A stretch of DNA of 64,000 nucleotides, taken from assembly GCF_036588685.1 (NCBI RefSeq), contig NC_086384.1:9872195-9936194 (forward strand), written 5' to 3'. The notes below the pieces were generated by a model. The model saw only the letters and a list, made by a program, of their open reading frames with translations. It had not been told where the DNA came from and searched no databases. This DNA comes from Mytilus trossulus (Eukaryota; Mollusca; Bivalvia; Mytilida; Mytilidae). Shown here one piece after another: positions 11,532-22,588 of this stretch (position 1 is the first letter of the stretch; each line of letters begins with the position of its first letter). A program made the position numbers and the translations under genes.

Positions 11532-13478
11532 TTAGAAATAAAAACGCTTATTTTTTTCTTTATGTGCGTTCGATTTAGAAAAATAAGATCGAGCCTCTTT
11601 CAGTTGTCCACAGATCAACAAAGCTGTTGCTAAACAATGGTAGGCTTCTCCGAGAGCACATCCATGTTCTTCAAGATGTGTTCTAGATACGGATAACCGA
11701 AGGTCATCAATTGCTTGCGTACACTGAAAATCTTCCTGTAATCGATATAAACAGAGAAACCTTAGAAAATGAATGTATACTCTCGAAGGTATGTAAGCTA
11801 TTGTTGTAGCCTGCACATCTAATTCTGGGGGAATAACTCGAGAATTATAATAAAAAGTTATCTCATTTACGACATGATGCTTATTAACATGTCTCCTTTT
11901 CCATATCTTATGTCGTATTCCTTCTTTCTCAATCGTAGAAATATTACTGGAAGTTAATGTACATTTTGTGTTGAATAGTTTTCCATTGGTGCATTCCTTC
12001 AAAGCATGGAATATAAGTTTAAGAGACGTTCTGTACTGGCCAAAACAATAGAAATATGTTGCTAAATACATCCAACTGGCAACTGAATCTGTATGAAGTC
12101 CCATGAAAAGATATGGCAAAAATTTCTTCGATAGTTTATATCTATATCTGTTTGGACATTTTGTGTGACTATCCATACTTTTACCTATCATCTGACAAAA
12201 CCAACAAAAGGCAATAAATGGCAAGAATCCTTTAGGTCTGATATTCATAATTCTTTTGATAAATACTTTTCCCATTTTTATTGGTTCGGACGGGGTTCCT
12301 AAGATACACAACATGCCTGTTAACCGGAGGTATGGCCGTGAATGCATAAGAATAATCGCATTTAATGTACAACAAACTACTTCTGTATCAATTATCTTTG
12401 GTGCAAGAGGGGTGTTGCTGAAGAAGTTTGAAAGACAATTACAATTTCTAAAGCACATTATTCCGTTCGAATACAATTCATTCAGAAATATTAAAAAATC
12501 GCGATGTTGTTGTCTGTTAAATCTACAATCAAACAAATTGTTCTCGATTATAAAATAATGAGGAAGATATTTGTAGTAAACGTAGTATATGAGTCGCTTA
12601 AAACATTTCATAAAACATGGCAATATATTTTCTGGTCGCCACATGGATGGCTCAGATTCCTCAGAAACCCAAAATAGTACGGTTTTCAAGAAATACGAAC
12701 ATAGTAATCCATTAAATTTCTCTTTTTGGTCAATGACCTCCTTTAACATAAGTTTAAAAAGAGCATAACATAAAAGTTGAGTATGTGTAAACGAAAATAT
12801 CAGATGTTTTTCAGCGACGGAAAAAGACATTCTCCATTCTAAATGTTCATTTGGCGAATCCTTAGTACCTATTGGTACTAACAAAGTACCATAACTGCAT
12901 ATATTTGACACCAATTTCGGAGAAGGCCAAATACGGTCTCTTTTAATCCATGGTTGTGCTTGTTGAATAAAAACTGGACATCGCAGACAAACAGTGATAT
13001 CAAAATCGTTATTCATATCTGATGCACATGGGCCATGTAAGGTCACAGACCTAAAAAGGTCGACGATCGATACAATCCAATGTCGTATACGTCCACTTTC
13101 AAACCGCAATTCCTGTCCATATGGAGTAGAAAGCCAATTTACTAGTGCATCATAATGACAGCTGTTACCTTTTAATTGAGTAAAGCAAGGTTTACAGTCA
13201 TCAGTATCCATAACAAAATTATTCGGAATAAGAAACGAATTGTCTGTTCTTTCTTCACTCACATTCACCGATCTTAATAGACACATTACGTCTATATCAC
13301 TCTTCATGTGTAAGCCTTCTGCCTTGCTTCCACTAGTTACTATTAAAAAGTGTTTCTTTTCTGTGAAATAATCTACTGTCGCATAGAATTGCCGTCTTGC
13401 TTTTACAACTTCCGCTGATCCTATTGTCTCACACAAACAATGGTAAAGTCGTCTGCAAATGTTTTGGTCAGTTTCCAT
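11532..13478 (-). CDS. Mab-21 / cGAS-like receptor (copy 1, intact)
   Basis: A 648-residue protein in one uninterrupted frame. The N-terminal nucleotidyltransferase core shows the GS motif TSGSKAEGL (G50-S51), then SDIDVMCL with D61 and D63 as predicted metal ligands. The third acid is probably D160 in FDITVCLRC. EWRMSFSVAEKHLIFSF near 214-230 and HTQLLCYAL after it are the conserved Mab-21 helical-domain signature. Residues ~320-648 are helical, with TPR-like segments near 466-502 and 610-640. I see no cGAS-type zinc ribbon. In characterised family members (cGAS, insect and bivalve cGLRs) such enzymes sense nucleic acid and make cyclic dinucleotides for STING; for this protein that role is inferred. 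The ATG is chosen because all five copies align there and a CAG splice acceptor abuts it. It is very similar to copy 5. Confidence 0.92.
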   Translation of the reverse strand: METDQNICRRLYHCLCETIGSAEVVKARRQFYATVDYFTEKKHFLIVTSGSKAEGLHMKSDIDVMCLLRSVNVSEERTDNSFLIPNNFVMDTDDCKPCFTQLKGNSCHYDALVNWLSTPYGQELRFESGRIRHWIVSIVDLFRSVTLHGPCASDMNNDFDITVCLRCPVFIQQAQPWIKRDRIWPSPKLVSNICSYGTLLVPIGTKDSPNEHLEWRMSFSVAEKHLIFSFTHTQLLCYALFKLMLKEVIDQKEKFNGLLCSYFLKTVLFWVSEESEPSMWRPENILPCFMKCFKRLIYYVYYKYLPHYFIIENNLFDCRFNRQQHRDFLIFLNELYSNGIMCFRNCNCLSNFFSNTPLAPKIIDTEVVCCTLNAIILMHSRPYLRLTGMLCILGTPSEPIKMGKVFIKRIMNIRPKGFLPFIAFCWFCQMIGKSMDSHTKCPNRYRYKLSKKFLPYLFMGLHTDSVASWMYLATYFYCFGQYRTSLKLIFHALKECTNGKLFNTKCTLTSSNISTIEKEGIRHKIWKRRHVNKHHVVNEITFYYNSRVIPPELDVQATTIAYIPSRVYIHFLRFLCLYRLQEDFQCTQAIDDLRLSVSRTHLEEHGCALGEAYHCLATALLICGQLKEARSYFSKSNAHKEKNKRFYF

Positions 13479-15494
13479 CTGTTAAAGTAAGTAAAGTTAC
13501 TAATAATATGGGAACCACTGCAATTAAATTATTTTAATCATTGATTATTGTTCGTAATGCCAAATTATCATTGCAATATGAATCAAAGGATAATGAAATT
13601 TATATAGTGATTTATACAGGGTGTTTGGTGTGAGACGGATCTATCGAACAACGCATTGTATTGGATAAAGGGTCGGATTTATGGAACAACACATTGTATC
13701 GGATAAAGAGTTGGATCTATGAAATAACACGTTGTATTGGAGGATGAAAAGTCTGATCTATGGAACAACGCACTGTATTGGATGAAGAGTATGAACTATG
13801 GAACAACACATTGTATATGATGAAGAGTCGGAACTATGGAACAACACATTGTATATGATGAAGAGTCGGAACTATGGAACACCACATTGTATATGATGAA
13901 GAGTCGGATCTATGGAACAACACATTGCATTGGATGAAGAGTCGGACCTATGGAACAACAGATTGAATTGGCCGAAGAGTCGGACCTATGGAACAATACA
14001 TTGTATCGGATGATGATGAGTCGGATCTATAGAACAACAAATTGTATCGGATGAAGAGTTGGAGCTATAGAACAACACCTTGCATCAGATGAAAAGTCGG
14101 ATCTATGGAACAACACAATGTATTCGAGGATGAAGAGTCGAATCTATAGCACAACACATTGTATTGAACGAAGAGTCGGAACTATGGAACAACACAATGT
14201 ATTGGATGAAGAGTCGGTACTATGGAACAAAACATTGTATCGGATGATGAGTCGGAACTTTGGAACAACAAATTGTATTGGACGAAGAGTCGGAACTATG
14301 AAACAACACATTTTATAGATGAAGAGTCAGAACTTAGGAACAACACATTGTATTGGACGAAGAGTCAGAACTATGGAACAACAAATTGTATTGGATGAAG
14401 AGTCGGATCTATGGAACAACACATTGTATTAGACGAAGAGTCGGAACTATGGAACAACACATTGTATTGGATGAAGAGATAGAGCTATCGAACAGCACAT
14501 TGTATTCGAGGATGAAGAGTCGGATCTATGGAACAACACATTGTATTGGACGAAGAGTCAGAACTATGGAACAACAAATTGTATTGGATGAAGAGTCGGA
14601 TCTATGGAACAACACATTGTATTAGACGAAGAGTCGGAACTATGGAACAACACATTGTATTGGAAGAAGAGTCGGAACTATGGAACAACACAATGTATTG
14701 GATGAAGAGTCGGTACTATGGAACAAAACATTGTATCGGATGATGAGTCGGAACTTTGGAACAACACATTGTATTGGACGAAGAGTCGGAACTATGAAAC
14801 AACACATTTTATAGATGAAGAGTCGGAACTTAGGAACTACACATTGTATTGGATGAAGAGATGGAGCTATCGAACAGCACATTGTATTCGAGGATGAAGA
14901 GTCGGATCTATGGAACAACACATTGTATTGGACGAAGAGTCGGAACTATGGAACAACAAATTGTATTGGATGAAGAGTCGGATCTATGGAACAACACATT
15001 GTATTGGATGAAGAGTCGGATCTATGGAACAACACATTGTATTAGACGAAGAGTCGGAACTATGGAACAACACATTGTATTGGATGAAGAGTCGGAACTA
15101 TTGAACAACACATTGTATTGGATGAAGAGTCAGATCTATGGAACAACACATTGTACTGGACGATGAAGAGTCGGATCTATGGAACAACACATTGTATTTG
15201 AGGATAGAGGGTCGGATCTATGGAACAACCCATTGTATCGGGTGAAGAGTCGGATCTATGGAACAACAAATTGTATCGGATAAAGAGTCGGATTTATGGA
15301 ACAACACATTGAATTGGATGAGATGGGATTAAACAGTTTTGATCCTCTTATCCGGAATTCTTTAGTAGTCTCATCATTTTTTCACATTCCTTACCCGAAA
15401 CTTAAACAGAAATAACTGTATTGTGCACTAACTGTGTACATGCATTGCAATGAATAAAGGTTTGTTATTAAGAAAATAAAACACTACTCACTTT
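13479..15494 (-). other. putative 5' UTR intron of copy 1
   Basis: On the minus strand the ATG is directly preceded by TTTACTTACTTTAACAG, a good 3' splice site. About 2.0 kb upstream is AAA|GTGAGTAG (donor GT at 15490-15491). The same pair is found at copy 2 (24545-24950), copy 3 (35925-36286), copy 4 (44720-45167) and copy 5 (59578-59983), where the interval is only 0.36-0.45 kb. The extra length here is the 38-bp minisatellite. RNA evidence is lacking, so the intron is inferred from conservation. Confidence 0.6.
13625..15325. repeat. 38-bp minisatellite, ~44 copies
   Basis: The monomer is close to GGAACAACACATTGTATTGG followed by ATGAAGAGTCGGATCTAT. Variants form higher-order blocks: for instance a stretch including 'ggtactatggaacaaaacat' near 14215 recurs near 14710, about 13 monomers later. 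The same monomer occurs one to three times at the matching position upstream of copies 2 (24712-24785), 3 (36092-36128), 4 (44891-45003) and 5 (59747-59800). Open frames through it are repeat artefacts. Confidence 0.95.
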
Positions 15495-15848
15495 GATCAC
15501 TCTGTGTCCAGTTATTTAATTGACATAAAAGAATAAAACGTCTGATACATATACGTAAAGAGAGGAAGTTCATCATATCTTTACAATAGAGTTAGCTGAT
15601 GGGCGAATCCTTTTGTTTATTTTCATTTCCTGTCGTATGCATTGTGAACCAAGTGTTTCACACCATTAGTCAGACACTTTCTATTCGTTTATTAAAGGAA
15701 AACATCTTTTGGATACGAGTAAAAGTATTTTATAACATGACTTTTTTCTCTTTACTTTTCGATGGTACTCAACAACAATTTAATAATCTTTATAGAAATA
15801 CAAGTATTGTGAAATGGGATTTTTTAATCTACACTTTAAAATACTTCA
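15326..15848. repeat. conserved 5' flank (block U) of unit 1, including candidate first exon
   Basis: Contains 'catgcattgcaatgaataaa', then 'aataaaacactactcac', then 'agagttagctgatgggcgaa'. Matching blocks lie at 24790-25290, 36130-36300, 45010-45280, 52800-53035 with 54735-54940, and 59810-60205. On the minus strand the part above 15491 would hold the first exon and promoter of copy 1. I see no convincing TATA box. Confidence 0.75.
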
Positions 15849-16447
15849 GGGTGTCTTTCTCCATCTTGGATTTGGAAATACCAGAAAACACGGTCTAGAT
15901 CTTTAATAGAAGGTGAAAATTTTCAGAGTAGAAGTTATTCATGTGTAAGAACTTCCACTTATATATAGAAAATGACATGTTTTATCATATATATGATTGT
16001 ATTTTACAAAAAACAGAAAATCTTTGTTTGAACAATTTTTTCCCAACTTTGCCACATCAGGGGAGGCAACTCAAATGCAAGGGCATATAATTCAGATTAA
16101 GGTATTTTTACAATAGAATTTCTCTAATTTATTATGTAACAAAAAAACCGGGTCCGGTTACCCCATTTTTCCTTTCCTTAACTGAAAGCATAATATTAAA
16201 GCTATCTAATCTTCTCATATGTTATCTTAAAATTCTATGGTGTAGTTTACGCTTTATTGCAAAAAAAATGTAGTTTCCATGCATAATCTATACAAAATTT
16301 GTCCATTTTGAACACTGTGTAGCATAAAAATAAGCCTGGTGACCCATTCTTTTTATTGCTTTTTATAAAAAAAAAGCATAATATAATTTTCATTTTTGCA
16401 AATTATTAAAAAATTCTATGGATTTCAATTTAGACACCCCATCTTCC
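15849..16447. mobile_element. TTAA-type non-autonomous element, candidate
   Basis: Relative to unit 4, which reads straight through here, about 600 bp are inserted. The insert begins GGGTGTCT and ends AGACACCC followed by CATCTTCC and then TTAA (16448-16451). Its start (CCATCTTGGAT) and its end region ('ggtgacccatt', then poly-A/T) resemble both ends of the larger TTAA-flanked element at 45753-47671, so both probably belong to one family. Confidence 0.5.
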
Positions 16448-16549
16448 TTAAGATGATGAAAATGTTTTATATTGTGATATGAGTGAAATTATGATGTATT
16501 AAACAAAATAATAGGGATTGTGTTCGTGTAAATGTTCAGGAAAATACAT

Positions 16550-18330
16550 TCCTCCTGTAGCACGAATGATTGTTATTGTTTAATTTGTAGCACGAATGAT
16601 TGTTATTGTTTAATTTGTAGCACGAATTATCGTTATTGTTTAATATTAGAACGAATTATCGTTATAGTTTAATTTGTAGCACGAATTATTGTTATTGTTT
16701 AATTTGTAGCATGAATTATTGTTATTGTTTAATTTGTAGCACGAATTATTGTTATTGTTTAATTTGTAGCATGAATTATCGTTATTGTTTAATTTGTAGC
16801 ACGAATTATCGTTATTGTTTAATTTGTAGCACGAATTATCGTTATTGTTTAATTTGTAGCACGAATTATTGTTATTGTTTAATTTGTAGCACGAATTATC
16901 GTTATTGTTTAATTTGTAGCACGAATTATCGTTATAGTTTAATTTGTAGCACGAATTATTGTTATTGTTTAATTTGTAGCACGAATTATTGTTATTGTTT
17001 AATTTGTAGCACGAATTATTGTTATTGTTTAATTTGTAGCACGAATTATCGTTATTGTTTAATTTGTAGCACGAATTATTGTTATTGTTTAATTTGTAGC
17101 ACGAATTATTGTTATTGTTTAATTTGTAGCATGAATTATCGTTATTGTTTAATTTGTAGCACGAATTATCGTTATTGTTTAATTTGTAGCACGAATTATC
17201 GTTATTGTTTAATTTGTAGCACGAATTATTGTTATTGTTTAATTTGTAGCACGAATTATCGTTATTGTTTAATTTGTAGCACGAATTATTGTTATTGTTT
17301 AATTTGTAGCACGAATTATCGTTATTGTTTAATTTGTAGCACGAATTATTGTTATTGTTTAATTTGTAGCACGAATTATTGTTATTGTTTAATTTGTAGC
17401 ACGAATTATCGTTATTGTTTAATTTGTAGCACGAATTATTGTTATTGTTTAATTTGTAGCACGAATTATCGTTATTGTTTAATTTGTAGCACGAATTATT
17501 GTTATTGTTTAATTTGTAGCACGAATTATTGTTATTGTTTAATTTGTAGCACGAATTATTGTTATTGTTTAATTTGTAGCACGAATTATCGTTATAGTTT
17601 AATTTGTAGCACGAATTATTGTTATTGTTTAATTTGTAGCACGAATTATTGTTATTGTTTAATTTGTAGCACGAATTATCGTTATTGTTTAATTTGTAGC
17701 ACGAATTATTGTTATTGTTTAATTTGTAGCACGAATTATCGTTATAGTTTAATTTGTAGCACGAATTATTGTTATTGTTTAATTTGTAGCACGAATTATA
17801 GTTATTGTTTAATTTGTAGCACGAATTATTGTTATTGTTTAATTTGTAGCACGAATTATTGTTATTGTTTAATTTGTAGCACGAATTATTGTTATTGTTT
17901 AATTTGTAGCACGAATTATCGTTATAGTTTAATTTGTAGCACGAATTATTGTTATTGTTTAATTTGTAGCACGAATTATTGTTATTGTTTAATTTGTAGC
18001 ACGAATTATTGTTATTGTTTAATTTGTAGCACGAATTATCGTTATTGTTTAATTTGTAGCACGAATTATCGTTATTGTTTAATTTGTAGCACGAATTATC
18101 GTTATTGTTTAATTTGTAGCACGAATTATCGTTATTGTTTAATTTGTAGCACGAATTATCGTTATTGTTTAATTTGTAGCACGAATTATCGTTATTGTTT
18201 AATTTGTAGCACGAATTATCGGTATTGTTTAATTTGTAGCATGAATTATTGGTATTGCTAAATTTGTAGCATGAATTATCGTTATTGTTTAATTTGTACC
18301 ACGAGTTATCGTTATTGTTTAATTTAAAAG
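16550..18330. repeat. 30-bp minisatellite, ~59 copies, open on both strands
   Basis: The monomer is AATTTGTAGCACGAATTAT followed by YGTTATTGTTT. Copies are nearly identical; variation is mainly C/T at one base, with occasional T-to-A and C-to-T elsewhere. Because 30 is divisible by three, one frame on each strand stays open (541 codons on plus, 563 on minus), encoding ICSTNYRYCL-like and CYKLNNNDNS-like decapeptides. I regard both as by-products. Only two monomers exist at the matching site of unit 4 (about 45390 and 45580). Confidence 0.95.
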
Positions 18331-18760
18331 TTTCCAAAACATATAATATTTCTCATTGATTTGTACAACTTGAAAGGTTTTTTGTGGTATTTATATCTGG
18401 TCACATAGAAAATAGTTACTTTAACCCAAAACAAACATGCAGGATTCCATTTAATGTAACATTTGTTTTTATCAAACGGTACCTCATCTCTTATTTGATA
18501 TTTTGTTTCTTATTCATTTTGCTGGCATTACTAGGGTTTCAAATTTTGTGTTCATTTCTTGAATAACATATGTTTCGCACCTAACAATTTTAATATATTT
18601 CCAACAACGCATGACGATATGTTAAATTTCTTAAGATATCTAAAACCATCTGTAAAAGCAGTTTGACTTAAAACAAAGTTCAATTTTTAAAATGTGAATA
18701 AAATAAATATTGACAGCCGATAATTGTTCATCTTGTTTTGTTAATAAACCAACAGATAGG
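18331..18760. repeat. far 5' flank shared by units 1, 2 and 4
   Basis: The sequence from 'ttctcattgatttgtacaac' through 'caggattccattt' to 'tattgacagccgat' is matched at 25300-25720 and at 45610-45750 plus 47676-47960. No gene is seen in it. Confidence 0.75.
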
Positions 18761-19294
18761 ACTCTGTAGCCATCCTCAATAAAAGATAGGAACAGTATTT
18801 GCAGTTAAAATCAGACGGAATAAATATTTTCTAAAAACATTCACGTGTAATATATATATATCATAATGCATACTTGATGAGAGAATATGTGTGCGTACGA
18901 AATAACAGGAACCAAAGATCTGATGACCACCTGAAAACGACGTATAATAATATGGCTCGGAAACACCTTTAGAAAAGACCATGATAACATCACCAAAAGA
19001 GCTCTGAAATGGACACCATTGGAATGTATAAGAAACAGAGGAAGTCTTTAGACCACAAGAAGATGGAGAAGGACAATTGAGAGTGAATTCTAAACATGGG
19101 AAAAACCTGAGAAGAACAGTGATGAGACCTGACATCTGTCTTATATACCAGCTGGCTTGAAGAATATTAGTTCGTATAATTGGGTAAAGGAAATCATCAT
19201 GATAGTTATTCGTCTTAATTGGTGGAATAATAACCAATGTTTTCCAGTTATGCATCTTGGAATTTGATATTAAAAGATAGTTCATGTTTTTATA

Positions 19295-19325
<31 letters not shown>

Positions 19326-19370
19326 ACATTAAACATTCAACAAGTTTTCAAAAAGTAACATCACACAAAT
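18761..19370 (+). pseudogene. LINE C-terminal tail relic and (ATC)n
   Basis: Plus-strand translation around 18990-19110 gives ALKWTPL, then a basic stretch, then RRWRRTIESEF. This resembles the conserved carboxy end of many non-LTR retrotransposon ORFs (A..W.P.G..., W.R...E). It is broken by stops. The block is matched at 48760-50400 in unit 4. An (ATC)n microsatellite lies at about 19298-19325. The 186-codon frame on the opposite strand looks like a shadow, with the microsatellite read as poly-Asp. Confidence 0.55.
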
Positions 19371-20960
19371 TTGAAAAAAGTCTTAATTGACAGTCCTTTA
19401 TCAAATGGCAAAATCAAAAGCTCAAACACATTATACGAATGGATAACAAATGTCTGACTTCGTACATGCATTTTTTATGTAGAATGATATTCACAATGAT
19501 GTGTGAACAAAATATATAGACATAAAAAGTAAAATGTCAAAAATTGCAGTCAACATTGTGTTGAAGTTTCAATCCCTATAAAAACAAACACATATAAAAC
19601 AAAGAAGCACAGAAACGGAAAATTTACCAACAAGGTCTTGGAATCTTCCGATTAACTTTTTTTTTTAAACTTGACTTCTTTGACATTCCCATGGTTCATC
19701 AGCTTTCTGTTCAGACACTGGTGACGTTTTACATAACCTATGAATACTGAATGTTTTTCTTTTCACTTTTATGTTCAGTCAAAATGTTAAATAAAAGAGG
19801 GACGAAAGATGCCAAAGACAGTCAAACTTATATATCGAAAATAAACTGACAACGCCATGGCTAAAAATGAAAAAGACAAACAGACAACCAAAAGTGTACA
19901 TGACACGACACAGAAAACTAAAGATTAACAACACGAATCCCACCAAAAAATAGGCGTGATCTCAGGTGCTCCGGAATGGTAAGAAGATCCTGCTCCACAT
20001 ATGCCACCGTCGTGTTGCTTATGTGATAACAAATCCGGTATTTACCTACCGAATTAGACTTTTTAGTCTAACTCGGTAGGCCACATTCATGAAAGAGAAG
20101 GGGATTGTAGTTACGACGTAGGGAACATATCTGATTTCATTTGTGAAACGATTATTCCATAACAGTCAACCAACTTGTGATGGCGTCCGTAACATTTACG
20201 AGGGAATGATTTCAACTTCACCATTTGGAACTCTTGGTTTAATAGCTTCCTTGTGAGAAGCAACCCTCTATCAAGAAAATCATGATAGGAAATGCAAGCA
20301 CGGAAATACCGTAAATGTTCTGATACACATGCAAAACTAAACTGTAAATAGTTGCATAACATTTGTTTGCACAAAACAAATTATGAATTTACATTAAATA
20401 AATTCATTAGACATAAGGCCATAATTCAAAAACTGGAAGGGTATCTACAATAGATATTTTTCTTCTAAAATTAAAATCAACTTTTCGCCGAATTTTCAAT
20501 TTATAATATTTTTTACATAAAACTATTGATACAAATGGGATGCAAATAGTACTGTAAAGAAAATATCGGTATGAAGTACGTCTTTAATTCGTTTTGTAAT
20601 ATCAATTGAGGAAAAGAAAACTAGTACGGTTCAAGTTTAATAACTTTAGGTTCACATGGGCGTTGTCTTCCTTTAAGAATAATAACTTTATTTCAGATCC
20701 ACTTTTCATGCATAAAAGGTTGTCAGGTTCAATGTTTAATTTAACTATTGTCAAGAAGTTGTTTCCTTTCGTAAGATCTCCTTACCATATTTCTAATTTC
20801 ACGACAAAAAATATTTCCCTTGTAGAATAATCACGTTTGCGGATGTTTTTGGAAAAACCTCCCTCAAAATACTTCACCAAAAGGCTTTTGTCATGATGTC
20901 ACAAATGGTGTTTAATTTATTCACATTTATTAAAACTTACACTTTCTAAGTCTCTTTCAT
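19371..20960. repeat. conserved distal 3' block (block B) of unit 2
   Basis: The order of phrases 'aaggtcttggaatcttccg', 'ggttcatcagctttctg', 'cagacactgg', 'tctgatacacatgcaaaac' and 'gttcgcggatg'-like recurs at 39585-40360 and 50440-51560, with a shorter copy at 37915-38280. In this copy it is interrupted by the retroelement fragment at 19797-20313. Confidence 0.8.
19797..20313 (-). mobile_element. 5'-truncated Penelope-like retroelement
   Basis: Read on the minus strand, the coding end includes ACISYHDFLDRGLLLTRKLL and ends in MKSDMFPTS stop, followed by a ~310-bp 3' UTR down to 'agagggacgaaagatgcc'. The same tail is at 27128-27500 and 30936-31530. The empty site is preserved in the sister blocks near 39735 and 50930, so this is a recent, heavily 5'-truncated insertion of ~515 bp. 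The host sequence resumes at 'ttctgatacacatgc'. Confidence 0.8.
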
Positions 20961-22165
20961 AATTTGAATTCTTAAAATACATTTCAATACTCTGACTTAT
21001 AATACATAAAGTGTAGAAAAGATCAGCGTTAGTGTAACTTCTAATATAAATCTATATAATAAAAAAGATTTTAATAGATTTAAAAACTCTAAGGTAAATT
21101 AAAATAGTGATAAATCAATCGTTATCGACAAACAGAACGAATAGAAATTAATTATAAATTTTCTGACTTGGTAAAAGCATTTTCCGAGGAAATTGGTGGA
21201 CCAAACGTCACATTCAAATATACGACGATGATTGAAATATGATTGTCAATGAGACAACTCGCCACAAGAGACAAATTAACACATAAATTAACAGCTGTGG
21301 GTCACCGTACGGCCTTACACAATGAGCAAAGCCCGAACCGCATAGTAAAATATAAAAGGCCCCGAAATTACAAATGTTTAAACATCAAACGAGAAAGTTA
21401 GTGTCATAATATGAACGAAAACCAAATATGTAACACAGCAAGAAACGGCAAACACTTAATCACTTGCTTTGACTAGAATTCTAAAAATGCTCTTTTAAGA
21501 AACTCATTGTTAAAATCAAAAAAAGATATTGTTCAGAGAACACTTGAAGGTCTTTCCACAAAAATTCCAAAGTAACTGGAAAGAATCTAGTTCCTGTTTG
21601 ATGCACAAGAGCTCGAAGAAATCAACAAAATGAAAAAAAAAATAAAAATCCGCGAAAGTCAATTAATGTTTTTGTCTCATTTCAAAACATGCCTTCATAC
21701 AAATAAAAAAGAAACGATAGAGTTGAAAGTTTTCTGCTGCGTGATCCTTCGAAATTGGTATAATATTGTATTATAATTGATTTTTGAGGTAGTGTTTGTT
21801 TTACTTCTATTCTATTGCATTATGCGCAAATTTCCTGATTTCAAAAAGTCAACATGCATGGCGGCTTCTTAATTAAAAAATGTCGAATTTGAATTTGACG
21901 GAAACTTACGTGAAACAACATGCTAATCAAAAATGGAAAATGTTGGGTTTGAGAATTGAACGAATTAAACAGATTTTTTTCTAGCGGTTAATCACGAAAT
22001 CATTCATGCAAGCTACAGATTTATTAAATTATTTGAGCTTTATCTATCAAATGGAGTAAACAGAAACAGCCACACACACGGCATACCAACCCTCGCTTCA
22101 GTTTTTAAAATACCGTATTTTGTCCTATTAGATTCGAAATAATTCATGGCAGTCATACATATTTG
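20961..22165. repeat. 3' flank of unit 2, near-identical to 40370-41600
   Basis: Very similar sequence over more than 1 kb to the region below copy 4. It includes repeat R3 (21222-21450, 'tgtcaatgagacaactcgcc' to 'aaaggccccgaaat'), which is also found at 38711-38835, 40664-40890 and 51590-51740. No gene is seen. Confidence 0.85.
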
Positions 22166-22588
22166 GAAATTTACACAGGAAATGAGGATTGTGTCAAAGC
22201 GACAACAAACCGACCATAGAGCAGACAACAGCCAAAGGCCACCAATGGGTCTTCAATGTAGTGAGAAACTCACGCAATCGGAGGCGTCCTTCAGTTAGCC
22301 CTTTAAAAAATATGTATACAAGTATAGTCATAATGGACGTCATACTAATCTCTGAATTATACACAAGAAACTAAACTTAAAAATCATACAAGACTAACAA
22401 AGGCCAGAGGCTGCTGACTTGGGATAGGGGCAAAATTGCGGCGGGGTTAAACTTGTTTATGAGATCGCAAACCTCCCCCAAATTAACGCATAACAATACG
22501 CACATCAAAACTCAGTTCAATAGAAGTCCGAGTCCGATGTCAAAAGATGTAACAAAAGGAAATAAATAAAATGACATGAGAATGATAA
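22165..22588 (+). repeat. dispersed repeat R1 in the 3' flank of copy 2
   Basis: Same family as 4166-4325, in a longer form running to 'gatcgcaaacctccccc'. An orthologous insertion is at 41600-42000, so it was present before units 2 and 4 separated. Confidence 0.85.

Noticed and set aside
12256-12558. plus-strand 100-codon frame inside copy 1
   Set aside because: Antisense shadow; equivalent frames at 23288 and 58561 vary in length with the pseudogenes and have no family.
11532-13478. cGAS-type zinc-ribbon thumb in the cGLR proteins
   Set aside because: No H-x5-C-C-x6-C pattern is visible between the core and the Mab-21 helices; cysteines there are not arranged that way.
13625-15325. CRISPR-like array
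   Set aside because: The 38-bp monomers are contiguous with no unique spacers, and the setting is eukaryotic. The same applies to the 30-, 44- and 49-bp arrays.
16636-18337. 541- and 563-codon open frames as repeat-protein genes
   Set aside because: They arise because the monomer is 30 bp, a multiple of three, and has no stop in one frame per strand. There is no signal peptide, unique flanking domain or codon-level conservation; variation is at one base irrespective of coding sense.
18776-19336. 186-codon minus-strand frame beginning with poly-Asp
   Set aside because: The Asp run is the (ATC)n microsatellite, and the rest is antisense to a LINE-tail relic seen in frame on the plus strand.
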